64,000 bases of DNA, from NCBI GenBank assembly GCA_024281175.1, contig JAMJTW010000014.1:1-64000 (forward strand), read 5' to 3'. The translations under genes were made by a program, and so were the position numbers. The notes under the pieces were generated by a model. That model was not told where the DNA came from and made no database searches. It worked only from the letters and a program-made list of their open reading frames with translations. The DNA comes from Candidatus Thiovulum imperiosus. GTDB taxonomy: Bacteria; Campylobacterota; Campylobacteria; Campylobacterales; Thiovulaceae. Every line of letters begins with the position of its first letter. The first letter of the stretch is position 1. Of this stretch, positions 33,869 through 42,783 are shown in pieces.

Positions 33869-33967
33869 CTTGATAAGGCTTTACCAGTGCCTTTTTGCAA
33901 ACCTAAGGCTTTCTTCGGAAAGTCTTATCAAGGTGAATTCGGAGGGTTTTGCAAATAAAACTGGTAA
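33869..33967 (+). promoter_or_regulatory. structured leader with competing hairpins before the antirepressor gene
   Basis: Three stems: CTTGATAAGGCTTT (33869-33882) with AAAGTCTTATCAAG (33919-33932); a TTCG-loop hairpin AAGGCTTTC-TTCG-GAAAGTCTT that shares the second arm of that stem; and TTACCAGT (33881-33888) with ACTGGTAA (33960-33967), whose arms extend imperfectly to about 23 bp. The first two exclude each other, and the first and third interleave. Confidence 0.5.
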
Positions 33968-34026
33968 CTTTATTTTCAGCTCTCTAAAAAGAGAATTTCC
34001 ACCAAATTTATTTTTACCGTATTTAA

Positions 34027-34809
34027 ATGAAAGAACTTATAGAAGTTTCTCAAAACAGAATAGGAGACGACGAAGTAAATTCCGTTTCTGCTAGAGAATT
34101 GCACAAAGCATTAGGTTTAGCAAAAAGCCAATTTAATAGATGGATAAAAACCAATCTGTTAGACAACCCTTTTTTTACTGAAAACATCGATTACATCGTC
34201 CATCGACTTAATGTCGATGGCTTACGACAAAACAGTCGAGGGTTTTGGATAGATAAAACAGGAAAAGTTGTTGAAATTATAGATTACATCTTAACTCTTG
34301 ATACTGCGAAACATTTAACTATGCTTTCTAAAACTACAAAAGCTCATCAAATTAGAAACTATTTCATCGAGATTGAAAAGAGGTTTTGGCAAATTTCTGA
34401 AACAAAAGTTTCTTCTTTAGAAAGTTTGAATTTGGTGAAAGTTGAAAAATTAGAAGAGAAGTTCCAAAAACTTAGCAACTACTCAAAACCTGTTTTGGAG
34501 TTTTCAAAAGCTCTTCAAACTGAAAATCCATACACTCTTACAGTTCTTGAGAAAATCACAAAAGAGAATTTAGGTTTCTCACTTTTTGAAACTTTTCAAA
34601 TTGACTTTTCAGATACTCTTTTTCTACCAACAGAACTTGGAAAATTCATTGGAGTTTCAGGAGCTGAAATGAATAGGAAATTGAAAGAGAGAGGTTTTCA
34701 AATTCGAGATGGAAAACATTGGAAACTTACAGAAAAAGGAAAAAAGTTTGGGAACGATGTTTCAGAAGAGTTTCCACAATTGAAATGGAAAATTGATGTT
34801 CTATTGTAG
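34027..34809 (+). CDS. AntA/AntB-type antirepressor protein
   Basis: 260 aa. N-terminal AntA domain (about 15-110): VSARELHKALGLAKSQFNRW, NIDYIVHRL, DYILTLDTAKHLTMLSKT. In phages such proteins inactivate repressors. A helical linker is followed by a C-terminal module (about 195-260, FLPTELGKFIGVSGAEMN to LKWKIDVLL) shared with the KilA-N protein at 32708. The ATG is preceded by a structured leader. There is no prophage around it. Confidence 0.82.
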   Translation: MKELIEVSQNRIGDDEVNSVSARELHKALGLAKSQFNRWIKTNLLDNPFFTENIDYIVHRLNVDGLRQNSRGFWIDKTGKVVEIIDYILTLDTAKHLTMLSKTTKAHQIRNYFIEIEKRFWQISETKVSSLESLNLVKVEKLEEKFQKLSNYSKPVLEFSKALQTENPYTLTVLEKITKENLGFSLFETFQIDFSDTLFLPTELGKFIGVSGAEMNRKLKERGFQIRDGKHWKLTEKGKKFGNDVSEEFPQLKWKIDVLL

Positions 34810-34840
34810 AATTGATAAAATTCTTTTATAAGAAAGTATT

Positions 34841-35386
34841 TTGAAGTTTATATTACTATTTATTATAACCATATTTTCAGGTTGTGGTTTTGTAGGCAAA
34901 CCTCCGCCTCCATTAAATTCATGCAAAAAAGAGAGTGAAGATGTTTATATATGCGAAACAAGCTATAACTCTAGCGAATTAGATAGCGAAGTTAATGCAC
35001 ATAAACAAACAAAGCTCAAAATGTATAACATACTATCTCAAAACTTAAGTAAAGATATTCCTGCCAATGAAGAAGATATAAGGAATATTTTAAATCTAGT
35101 TCAAGATGATTTACTTTTTCAAGAACTGAACCATTTTTGGAATGGAGAGATTTATAATCTTAAAGCGAAAATAAAAATAGGTGATACAAAGATTATATCT
35201 TTATTAGATGAAAAGAAAAATGAGAGAATTAGACATAAAATAAATGAGTTATTCTTTAACTTATCAAAAGACTATAAAGAGAATTATGAAAAACTTATAG
35301 GACTTTTCAAAGAAGAGGCATTTGTAGAGATGACAGATGAAAATAAAATTACTATTAAATTCTTTCTAAAGAAGTTATCAACCTGA
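34841..35386 (+). CDS. small lipoprotein, unknown function
   Basis: 181 aa from a TTG start. Lipoprotein signal ending TIFSGCGFVG. The mature part is charged, helical, with an N-terminal Cys pair (NSCKKES, YICETSY). No family recognised. It is 32 bases after the antirepressor gene on the same strand, and eight bases before the next hypothetical gene. AT-richer than housekeeping genes here, which suits an acquired segment. Confidence 0.6.
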   Translation: MKFILLFIITIFSGCGFVGKPPPPLNSCKKESEDVYICETSYNSSELDSEVNAHKQTKLKMYNILSQNLSKDIPANEEDIRNILNLVQDDLLFQELNHFWNGEIYNLKAKIKIGDTKIISLLDEKKNERIRHKINELFFNLSKDYKENYEKLIGLFKEEAFVEMTDENKITIKFFLKKLST

Positions 35387-35393
35387 AAGTACC

Positions 35394-35990
35394 TTGTTTC
35401 GAGTTTTTAGTTGGAAAAAGAATGTTGGAGAGATTTTAAATCAGAAAATTAAGATATTTAAAGAAACAAATTTTGATGGTTATAAATATAATACTATTAT
35501 TCTTTTTGAAAATATTCTTATTTATCCAAAAGATGGTTATTACTATATCTCTTTTCGTAATAAAAAAACTACTAGAAATAAAAGTGGTTATAGTGGTTGG
35601 CTGATTTCTGATTTCGGAAAACAAAAACATGGAAAGATGACTTATATTAATCAGTTTAAATTTGAAGAAGATGATATGAACTATTCTACAAGTACTAAAA
35701 ACATGAATACAATAGATGATTTAATCATTAATTGTTCAGATACACAAATTGAGATTTATTCTCAATATAAATTTGAGTTTAACTCAAGTCAAAAAACACT
35801 TTCATTTGACAACAGCGATTATTCCAACTTTAAAAAGAGTATCTATAATGGGTGTAAACTTATAATTGAAAAAAGAGAGAAAAACACCATTTTTAGATTT
35901 GATGAAAACAAAAAGTTTGTTGTGAAAACAAAAAGTAAAAATCAATTAATTTTAAATTTGGAAGTGGGTGAAACAGAGCCAATCAAATAG
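35394..35990 (+). CDS. hypothetical protein
   Basis: 198 aa, beta-strand rich with many Asn, Lys and Tyr (about one third), no signal peptide, no membrane segment. Start TTG at 35394 is uncertain because the Shine-Dalgarno is poor. Stretches such as YKYNTIILFENILIYPKDG and YYYISFRNKKTTR suggest a PH-like or beta-sandwich fold; I do not recognise a family. Last gene of the phage-regulator-like island, ended by a terminator. Confidence 0.5.
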   Translation: MFRVFSWKKNVGEILNQKIKIFKETNFDGYKYNTIILFENILIYPKDGYYYISFRNKKTTRNKSGYSGWLISDFGKQKHGKMTYINQFKFEEDDMNYSTSTKNMNTIDDLIINCSDTQIEIYSQYKFEFNSSQKTLSFDNSDYSNFKKSIYNGCKLIIEKREKNTIFRFDENKKFVVKTKSKNQLILNLEVGETEPIK

Positions 35991-36016
35991 AGCTTAATTT
36001 CCATTCCAAGTGCATC

Positions 36017-36043
36017 GAAGAGTCTTTGTAATCAAGACTCTTC
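36017..36043. terminator. bidirectional terminator
   Basis: GAAGAGTCTT-TGTAATC-AAGACTCTTC, perfect 10-bp stem between convergent genes; same stem as at 21732 and 41627. Confidence 0.8.
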
Positions 36044-36051
36044 TGCCACTT

Positions 36052-39000
36052 TTACTGAAATCTTTTTCTATGAAGAACAGCAAAAAGAACAGGTAAGTAG
36101 ATGAGGTTTAATACAGTTCCCCAAAGAAGTCCAAAACCTAAAGATATTGCGATAGGTTGCAAAATTACAGCTTGTCCAGTTGCAAAAAAGATAAGAGTTG
36201 AAAGACCGATAAATGTTGTTAGGGAAGTGATAAGAATTGGTCTAAGTCTTAAAGATGCTCTTTCGAGAAGTTCTTCAAAACTATTTGATTTTCCAATAAA
36301 TGCCAACATAACAACACCATTATTGATTACAACTCCAGCAAGTCCAAGAATTCCAATTACCGACGGCATTGCGAAATTCACTCCAGTTATAGAGTGACCA
36401 AGAACTGCTCCAAAAACTGAAAGTGGAATTACAGAGAGAATTGTAAAAGTGGCTCGGAAAGAGTTGAACATTACAAGAAGAGTTATGAAAATTAGAAACA
36501 TTGCAATCATAAAAGCGAGAGATAGCTCTTTCATCATTTGAGCGTTCTGTTCCGCTTCTCCTTTTAGGGCTACGAGAACACCACTATTTCGTATCTGTTC
36601 CAGAGTTGGTTCAAGAATTTTCATAACTTCAACTGCTGTAATTTTTCGAGTATCAACATTTGCAAATACCGTTTTCACCGAAATTCCGTCCTCTTTATAG
36701 ATAGAGTCAAAATTGGAGATGAAATCCAAATTTGCTACATCTTTTAACTTCACAATTCGGCTACCATCTGGAGTTGAAATCTCAAAATTTTCTAAAAGTT
36801 TTACGCTACCTAAATCTTTTTCTCTAGTAACGATAAGAACAATTCCCTCATTTCCAAGTCCTCGACTCTGTTCAATTTCTAAAAAGAAAGGAGCTAATGA
36901 TGAGGCAAGATATGCTTCGGTAAAACCTAAATTTTCACCAAATCGATTTGGAGAGAGTTTCACTTCTCGAACTCCATCTTTTGCGTCATCTCCAAATGTA
37001 ACGAGTCCTTCGATTTTCGCAAATTCACTTTTCATAGAGGCAATAGCACTTCGGAGAAGAACCTCATCACCAGAGTTTAGTTGGATTTCAATATCATATT
37101 TTGTAATAGCTGGTTTATCTCGAATTATTAAAAGTTCCTCAAGACCCTCTATTTGCAAATTCTCAATTCTCTCTTTTACAATCTCAACAATTTCAGCAAC
37201 TCCAATATCTCGAACTCTATCTGAACCATCATATCTTGGAGAGAAGTATGGAGTTATATACTTATCAATAAAATTTTCTGGAACTTTGTTTTGAAGTTCA
37301 ACATTGATTTCAAAAACATTCGGTTTTATCTCCACAGCTCCAAGAGTCGTATTTTTAAATCCAGCCAGTAATGAAATTGACTTTATATAGAGTTCCTCTT
37401 TCAATTCTAAAAGCTCTACCTCAATCGGTTCTAACTTCTTTGCCACATCTTCAACTGTATGATTTACAGAGAAGTTTCCTCGAATAAACATTCTATCCAT
37501 ATCAGTTTCTGGAAAGAGTTGATATTTCAAACTTCCTCCAATCATCACTGTTCCGACGAAAACTGCAATTACAAAAGTTGGCAGAAAGATATATCTCCTA
37601 TACTTTCCCTTCACATGGAAATTTAGAACTTTCTTATAGATACTATTTGCTCTACTCCAATCTAACTCTTTACTACCTTTTTTGAAAAGGTGAAGAGAGT
37701 GAAGTGGTAGAAAAAAGAAACTCTCTACAAGAGAAGCAAAAATGAGAATTACGATTGCAATCGGTATCATTTTCATAAATTCACCCATCTCATTTGTGAG
37801 TGCCAACATTGGGAAAAATGCGAAAATTGTTGTAAGACTCGAAGCTAAAACTGGAATTAAAACCTCTTTTGTTCCAACAATTGCGGAATAGACTTTCTCA
37901 TCTCCTTGATGAATGTGTCTCTGAATATTTTCAGCAACGATAATTGCATCATCAACTAAAACCCCCAAAATTAGAAGAACTCCAAGCAGAGTCATAATGT
38001 TTATAGAGTATCCCATTAGATAGGCAAAAACTGCACCAATAAGAAAAGTTGTTGGAATTCCAATCGTTACAACAAAAGAGACCCGTGCATTTACTAAAAT
38101 CATCACTGTCAAACTCACAAGAATTAAACCAACTAGGATACTTGAAACTACGGTATTTAAACGATTTCGGACAAATTTTGAGGCATCATTGTAGTAGGAG
38201 AACTCTACACTTGGATACCGCTCTCGAAGTTCTGAAAACTTCTCTTTTACACTTTCAGCAAGTGCAATTGCATCTCCACCCTCATTTTTTGAAACTCCCA
38301 TCTCAATATTTCTAATTCCATTAAATCGAGATAGAACATCTGTCTCTTTATACTTCTTCTCAATTTCAGCAATATCTTTTAGATAGATATTTTGTCCGCC
38401 AACAGAGAGTCTGATATTTAAAATCTCTTCAGAGTTTCTATTTCCATTTAGAGTAGATATGAAAAGGTGATTTCCCTGCTCTTCGATTTTTCCAGCAGGA
38501 TAGATATAAGCAAACTTGCGAAGTTCTCCAATTAGAAGAGATTTCTCCAATCCATAAGCCTCTATCTTTTTTGAGTCCAATCTTATCTCTAAAGCTCTAT
38601 CATTTTCAGCATAAAGATTTACATTTGAAACACCCTCTATCGAAAGTATCTCTCTCTTTACATCTTTCCCTATTCTGATGAGGTCATCGATACTTTCACT
38701 ATTTGAAGAGAGAACAGCACCAAGAATTGGAATTTGTATCGTAACCTTTTTTGCAGTTGGTTCGTCCATATCTGATGGAAAATATCTCTTCACATTTGAG
38801 ATAATATCTTTCACATCGTTTAGAGTGTCGTCCATGTTTGTTCCTCGAGAGAGTGTTAAAAAGATAGTAAAAGCACTATTCTTGATTTCAGATTGCATCT
38901 CTGAAATTCCCTCGAGAGAACGAAGTTCATCTTCCAGCTTCGTAACAGCCATTTTATCTAAAATGTCTACTGACGCTCCGCCATAGTGTCCAGAAACAAT

Positions 39001-39138
39001 GATTTTATCCAGTTTGATTGGAGGAAAAACATCTTTCGGCATCATCTGATAGCTAATTACACCTAAAATTACTATGAACAGCATTAGAGTATAGTTGAGT
39101 CTTGCTTTTGTTAAGAAAAAGCGTAAAACAGCTTCCAT
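36052..39138 (-). CDS. RND-family efflux transporter
   Basis: 1028 aa from ATG 39138 (AAAAGGA upstream; the longer frame adds 29 residues without support). Twelve-helix inner-membrane pump of the HAE-1/AcrB type with two large periplasmic loops. Intact signatures: TM4 LGVLVDDAIIVAENI with the two Asp residues of the proton relay, GVVINNGVVMLAF in the second half. It would expel drugs or lipophilic compounds using the proton gradient. The usual partners (membrane fusion protein, TolC) are not adjacent. Upstream gene is a leucine-rich-repeat protein. Confidence 0.9.
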   Translation of the reverse strand: MEAVLRFFLTKARLNYTLMLFIVILGVISYQMMPKDVFPPIKLDKIIVSGHYGGASVDILDKMAVTKLEDELRSLEGISEMQSEIKNSAFTIFLTLSRGTNMDDTLNDVKDIISNVKRYFPSDMDEPTAKKVTIQIPILGAVLSSNSESIDDLIRIGKDVKREILSIEGVSNVNLYAENDRALEIRLDSKKIEAYGLEKSLLIGELRKFAYIYPAGKIEEQGNHLFISTLNGNRNSEEILNIRLSVGGQNIYLKDIAEIEKKYKETDVLSRFNGIRNIEMGVSKNEGGDAIALAESVKEKFSELRERYPSVEFSYYNDASKFVRNRLNTVVSSILVGLILVSLTVMILVNARVSFVVTIGIPTTFLIGAVFAYLMGYSINIMTLLGVLLILGVLVDDAIIVAENIQRHIHQGDEKVYSAIVGTKEVLIPVLASSLTTIFAFFPMLALTNEMGEFMKMIPIAIVILIFASLVESFFFLPLHSLHLFKKGSKELDWSRANSIYKKVLNFHVKGKYRRYIFLPTFVIAVFVGTVMIGGSLKYQLFPETDMDRMFIRGNFSVNHTVEDVAKKLEPIEVELLELKEELYIKSISLLAGFKNTTLGAVEIKPNVFEINVELQNKVPENFIDKYITPYFSPRYDGSDRVRDIGVAEIVEIVKERIENLQIEGLEELLIIRDKPAITKYDIEIQLNSGDEVLLRSAIASMKSEFAKIEGLVTFGDDAKDGVREVKLSPNRFGENLGFTEAYLASSLAPFFLEIEQSRGLGNEGIVLIVTREKDLGSVKLLENFEISTPDGSRIVKLKDVANLDFISNFDSIYKEDGISVKTVFANVDTRKITAVEVMKILEPTLEQIRNSGVLVALKGEAEQNAQMMKELSLAFMIAMFLIFITLLVMFNSFRATFTILSVIPLSVFGAVLGHSITGVNFAMPSVIGILGLAGVVINNGVVMLAFIGKSNSFEELLERASLRLRPILITSLTTFIGLSTLIFFATGQAVILQPIAISLGFGLLWGTVLNLIYLPVLFAVLHRKRFQ

Positions 39139-39225
39139 AAAAATCCTTTTGAAAAATTTACACATCGGAATTTTACTTGAAAGTGTCAAGCTGTTTTGAA
39201 AATACTCTTTTACTTTTTTTACCAA

Positions 39226-39738
39226 TTACCCATGACAGCTACTACAACAGCAACCTCCACTGTGAGAAATTTTATCTATCTCACTCTTCTCTATTTCTAT
39301 AAAATTTTCTACAAAATCTTTGACCGAAACAGTTTCCTCTTTGTAAATATGATTGATACTTTTCAATTTTTTGAAACTTGAAATATCTAAAATATCTAGC
39401 TTTTCACTATCAATTTCTATATGTTCAAGATTAGGAGTTTTAAGTGATAACTCTTTTAAGTTCTTTGCCCTTTTCAAACTTATCTCAAGAAGTTCCAGTG
39501 AAGTAACTTTCAAAACTTCTACTCCTGTTCCAGCTAAAGCAATATGTCCAAGATTAATGCAATTTAGAGATAGATTTTTCAATTTTTTCGTATATTTTAA
39601 ATCGACTCTTCTGAGACTGTCACTCTCTATCTCTATATTTTCAAGTTGAGAGTTTCGAGCATTAAAGTCAAAACTACTTTTCAACTTCTCTAAAATATCA
39701 TCAGGAATTGATGCTCCATTATAATTGTGTAAACTCAT
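39226..39738 (-). CDS. leucine-rich-repeat-like protein with cysteine-rich tail
   Basis: About 170 aa. ATG 39738 has AGGAG nine bases upstream; a TTG two codons earlier is too close to it. Residues about 30-130 show irregular LRR strands (LENIEIESDSLRRVDLKYTK, LKNLSLNCINLGHIALAG, LELLEISLKRAKNLKELSLK). The C-terminus is GGCCCSSCHG, a compact cluster of four cysteines and one histidine that could bind metal. No signal peptide. Family not recognised. Confidence 0.65.
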   Translation of the reverse strand: MSLHNYNGASIPDDILEKLKSSFDFNARNSQLENIEIESDSLRRVDLKYTKKLKNLSLNCINLGHIALAGTGVEVLKVTSLELLEISLKRAKNLKELSLKTPNLEHIEIDSEKLDILDISSFKKLKSINHIYKEETVSVKDFVENFIEIEKSEIDKISHSGGCCCSSCHG

Positions 39739-39828
39739 AATCAATATCTCCTATAAGTTGGAAATATAGCATACATCTAGTTCACTCTTTTTTATCAATA
39801 TAATTCTAATAAAATAGAGGATTATAAA

Positions 39829-40677
39829 TTGATTAAGAAAATTGCTATTACAGGGGCTTCAGGTTTTGTAGGAAAAGCTGTTTCAAAACATTTTGTAGAG
39901 ATGGGTGATGAGATAGTTTCAATTGGTAGAGATGATTTTACTTTGGAGAAACTTGTTGAAAAGTTAGAGGGAGTAGAAGTTATTATAAATTTGGCTGGTA
40001 GTCCAATTGTCAAAAAATGGAGTGAAAAGTATAAAAAGGAACTTATAGAGAGTCGAGTTAATACGACAAAAATTCTTGTGGAAGCTATCTCAAAATTGGA
40101 AGAGAAGCCAACTCATCTCATCTCAACTTCAGCAGTTGGAATTTACAACAATATAGATACTCATACAGAAGAATCTATAAATTTTGGAAACTCTTTTCTC
40201 TCAAATCTCTGTATAAATTGGGAAAGTGAAGCTAAAAAGGCTGAAGAGTTGGGAGTGATGGTTACAATTTTTAGATTTGGAGTTGTACTTGGAAATGGAG
40301 GTGCTTTAAAAAAGATGTTGCCTCCATTTAAAATGGGAGTTGGAGGAAAAATAGGTAGTGGGAAACAGGCAGTAAGTTTTATCCATATCGAAGACCTTTT
40401 AAGAGCCTATTTCTTTGTAATAGAGCATGAACTATCTGGTGTTTTCAATTTAGCTACACCACAACCAACTACAAATTTAGAAATGACACAAATTCTTGGA
40501 AAAGTTTTAAGAAGACCAACTCTTTTTCCAGTACCAGAATTTGTTGTCAAAAAGATATTTGGTGATGGAGCAAGAGTTTTAATTGATGGAGAGAAAATGG
40601 TTCCAGAAAGATTATTGGAAGAGGGGTTTGAGTTTAAGTTTAACTACATAGAGGAAGCAATTATAGACTTGTGTTAA
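39829..40677 (+). CDS. TIGR01777-type NAD(P)-dependent epimerase (YfcH-like)
   Basis: 282 aa, Rossmann-fold short-chain dehydrogenase of the extended type. Nucleotide motif GASGFVG at residues 8-14, strand NLAGSPI, and a C-terminal DUF1731-like segment (LRRPTLFPVPEFVVKKIFGDGA). Substrate unknown. TTG start with GAGGA upstream. Starts a three-gene plus-strand run ending at the terminator at 41627. Confidence 0.88.
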   Translation: MIKKIAITGASGFVGKAVSKHFVEMGDEIVSIGRDDFTLEKLVEKLEGVEVIINLAGSPIVKKWSEKYKKELIESRVNTTKILVEAISKLEEKPTHLISTSAVGIYNNIDTHTEESINFGNSFLSNLCINWESEAKKAEELGVMVTIFRFGVVLGNGGALKKMLPPFKMGVGGKIGSGKQAVSFIHIEDLLRAYFFVIEHELSGVFNLATPQPTTNLEMTQILGKVLRRPTLFPVPEFVVKKIFGDGARVLIDGEKMVPERLLEEGFEFKFNYIEEAIIDLC

Positions 40678-40687
40678 AAATTGTAAA

Positions 40688-41152
40688 ATGTCAAAAAAAA
40701 GGATAGATTTGCTTTTACGAGAACAAATTCGGGAAGATATTAAAGTAGCTATGAAGGCTAAAGATGTTTTTCGAAGAGATACTTTAAGACTTCTTTTAAG
40801 TGCTATGAAACAGATAGAAGTTGATGAGAGAAAAGAGTTACTTGATGAAGATGTAATTAAAATCATTCAGAAACAGATAAAGCAGAGAGAAGAGAGTTCT
40901 GAGCAGTATAAAAATGCTGGTAGAGATGACCTTTTCGAAAAAGAGGTTGGTGAAGCAGAAATATTTAGAGCTTATCTTCCAAAACAGCTTTCTGATGATG
41001 AGGTTAAAGAGAGAGTTTCTGAAATTGTAAATAGAGTTGGAGCTTCTTCTATGAAAGATATGGGAAAAGTTATGGGTGTAGCAACCAAAGAGTTAGCAGG
41101 TGTTGCTGATGGCAAACGGATAAATATAGCCGTAAAATCAATTTTAGGATAA
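40688..41152 (+). CDS. GatB/YqeY domain protein
   Basis: 154 aa, full-length YqeY family, a helical domain shared with the tail of GatB. Motifs: LREQIREDIKVAMKAKD and the ending MGKVMGVATKELAGVADGK. It may bind tRNA or aid amidotransfer; function in bacteria is not established. Follows the epimerase by ten bases and precedes a membrane protein by three. Confidence 0.9.
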   Translation: MSKKRIDLLLREQIREDIKVAMKAKDVFRRDTLRLLLSAMKQIEVDERKELLDEDVIKIIQKQIKQREESSEQYKNAGRDDLFEKEVGEAEIFRAYLPKQLSDDEVKERVSEIVNRVGASSMKDMGKVMGVATKELAGVADGKRINIAVKSILG

Positions 41153-41155
41153 GAG

Positions 41156-41620
41156 ATGGTAGAGATATATTCAGAATATGGGGAAATACTTATATTTCTT
41201 CACATAATTAGTGCTGTAATTTGGGTCGGTGGAATGATAGCTGTCAAATTTGCTGTTCATCCAGCAATGCAACTTATTGCTACTCCAGAAGTTCGAATTA
41301 GTAGAAGTTTACACATTACAAGAAACCTATTCAACTTGGTTATACCATTTATTCTAATTCTTGTAATTACAGGTATTGTGATGGTTTTGGCAGTTCATAA
41401 AGGAGACCCTTTGACTCATGTTAAAGAGGGTATCTGGACAGTTATGGTCATAAACTTTATTGCTATGTATCTTCGAAGAAATAGTGCTGAAAAATTTTCA
41501 AGAGATGGTAAAGTTGAAGATGCTAAAAAGATAGCAAACCTCATCACCAAATATATGTTGCCTCTCAATATTATTCTTGGAGTTGTTGCAATTTTTGTTG
41601 GTGGAATGTTGCGATTTTAA
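41156..41620 (+). CDS. CopD/HemJ-like four-helix membrane protein
   Basis: 154 aa with four membrane helices. Histidine in the first helix (LHIISAVIWVGGMIAVKFAVHP) and a short basic loop pattern resemble the CopD/HemJ (DUF2269-like) group that binds haem or copper. The HIISAVIWVGGM segment is typical. Function not assigned with certainty. Third gene in the epimerase - yqeY run. Confidence 0.7.
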   Translation: MVEIYSEYGEILIFLHIISAVIWVGGMIAVKFAVHPAMQLIATPEVRISRSLHITRNLFNLVIPFILILVITGIVMVLAVHKGDPLTHVKEGIWTVMVINFIAMYLRRNSAEKFSRDGKVEDAKKIANLITKYMLPLNIILGVVAIFVGGMLRF

Positions 41621-41626
41621 AATTGT

Positions 41627-41646
41627 GAAGAGTCTTTAGACTCTTC
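41627..41646. terminator. bidirectional terminator
   Basis: GAAGAGTCT-TT-AGACTCTTC between convergent genes ending at 41620 and 41653. Confidence 0.8.
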
Positions 41647-41652
41647 AATTCT

Positions 41653-42783
41653 CTAAACTCTATCTTTTGGTAAATTTGCAAGAATAGAGAAGATAGATGA
41701 TATAAAGTAGATTGCAATTAGGAAAAGTGCATTACTAACTACATTAGACATCTCTATATCGAAATTAACTCTCAAGTCTCCATTCGAAAATAGTGCTACT
41801 GGTTCATAAACAATTATAAAACTTAAGTAGGAAATTATGGGAACTAAAATAGATAGCAATATTGAAAGAAAAAATAGTTCTAAAGTCAAAAGTTTAAAAA
41901 TTCTATATCTGCTCCAATCATAAATCATTAAAGTTTCAAAAATATCCTTAGAAAATCTAATATCTGCTCTCCAACTCTGGTATGAAATAAATAGGATAGT
42001 TATAGAAATTACTACATAAAGCCAAACTGTAACTTTCCAAACCTCATCAAAAATATTGCTTCCATTACTCTTTTCAAATTTAAATCCAACTTCTGAAATT
42101 TTATTTGACACTTCTTGAAGTATATTTTCTGAACTAAATTTCAGAACAACTCTATCCAAAAGATTACTTTTCAAAAAAGAGTCTGAAATTCGTAGTGGCA
42201 TTACTACTAAATTTCTATCTTGAAAAGACTCTTTAAAAATTCCTACAATCTTTAAGGATAGGCTATTTATCCCTTTTTCACTATTTCTATTTATAGTGTA
42301 GAGTCTAATTTCATCTCCAACTTTTACTCTAAGTTTTTTAGAAAGTTTAGAACTTATCATAATCTCACTATCTAACTTATCACTTAAATACCTACCTTTT
42401 TGTAGTTTGAATAGTTTTGGTAAAGTTTTAATATCTCTTTTTGTGTCTATACCTATTCCATAGAAATTTATGTTCTGTTCCTTATTTTCAGCAATTCCTG
42501 AAAATAGCATTTGAAAACCTATCCTCTGAATAAATACATCATACTCTCCAAGAAAGGTTTGTAATTGTAAAATATCATCTACTCCTATGTGGTCTGATAC
42601 AGAACTAACTAAAGCATGTTCACCTTTTAAAAGAAGAGATGACTGTTGTGCTTCAAGTTTTTTAGAAGAGCTAATCCACTCTTTCCAATACAGAGTAGTT
42701 GTAAGAAAAAAAGAGATTAAAAAAGCTAAGAATAGGTAGTAATACCTCTTTTCCCATAAATTATGAATGCTAAATGGTAACAA
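41653..42783 (-). CDS. MacB/FtsX-type ABC transporter permease
   Basis: 376 aa. One N-terminal membrane helix (about 14-31), a large periplasmic domain (about 35-235), and three C-terminal helices: the FtsX/MacB topology of mechanotransmission or lipoprotein-release transporters. The periplasmic part contains strands typical of MacB-PCD (GRYLSDKLDSEIMISSKLSK, LRVKVGDEIRLYT). Overlaps its ATPase gene by 14 bases. With the upstream GTPase gene it probably forms one machine; cargo unknown. Confidence 0.8.
   Translation of the reverse strand: MLPFSIHNLWEKRYYYLFLAFLISFFLTTTLYWKEWISSSKKLEAQQSSLLLKGEHALVSSVSDHIGVDDILQLQTFLGEYDVFIQRIGFQMLFSGIAENKEQNINFYGIGIDTKRDIKTLPKLFKLQKGRYLSDKLDSEIMISSKLSKKLRVKVGDEIRLYTINRNSEKGINSLSLKIVGIFKESFQDRNLVVMPLRISDSFLKSNLLDRVVLKFSSENILQEVSNKISEVGFKFEKSNGSNIFDEVWKVTVWLYVVISITILFISYQSWRADIRFSKDIFETLMIYDWSRYRIFKLLTLELFFLSILLSILVPIISYLSFIIVYEPVALFSNGDLRVNFDIEMSNVVSNALFLIAIYFISSIFSILANLPKDRV

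Noticed and set aside
33870-34094. 74-codon plus-strand frame upstream of the AntA gene
   Set aside because: It overlaps the AntA start in another frame, covers the hairpin region and has no ribosome binding site or family resemblance.
32590-36000. Prophage
   Set aside because: Only regulator-like genes (KilA-N, XRE, AntA) are present; no integrase, packaging, capsid or tail genes.
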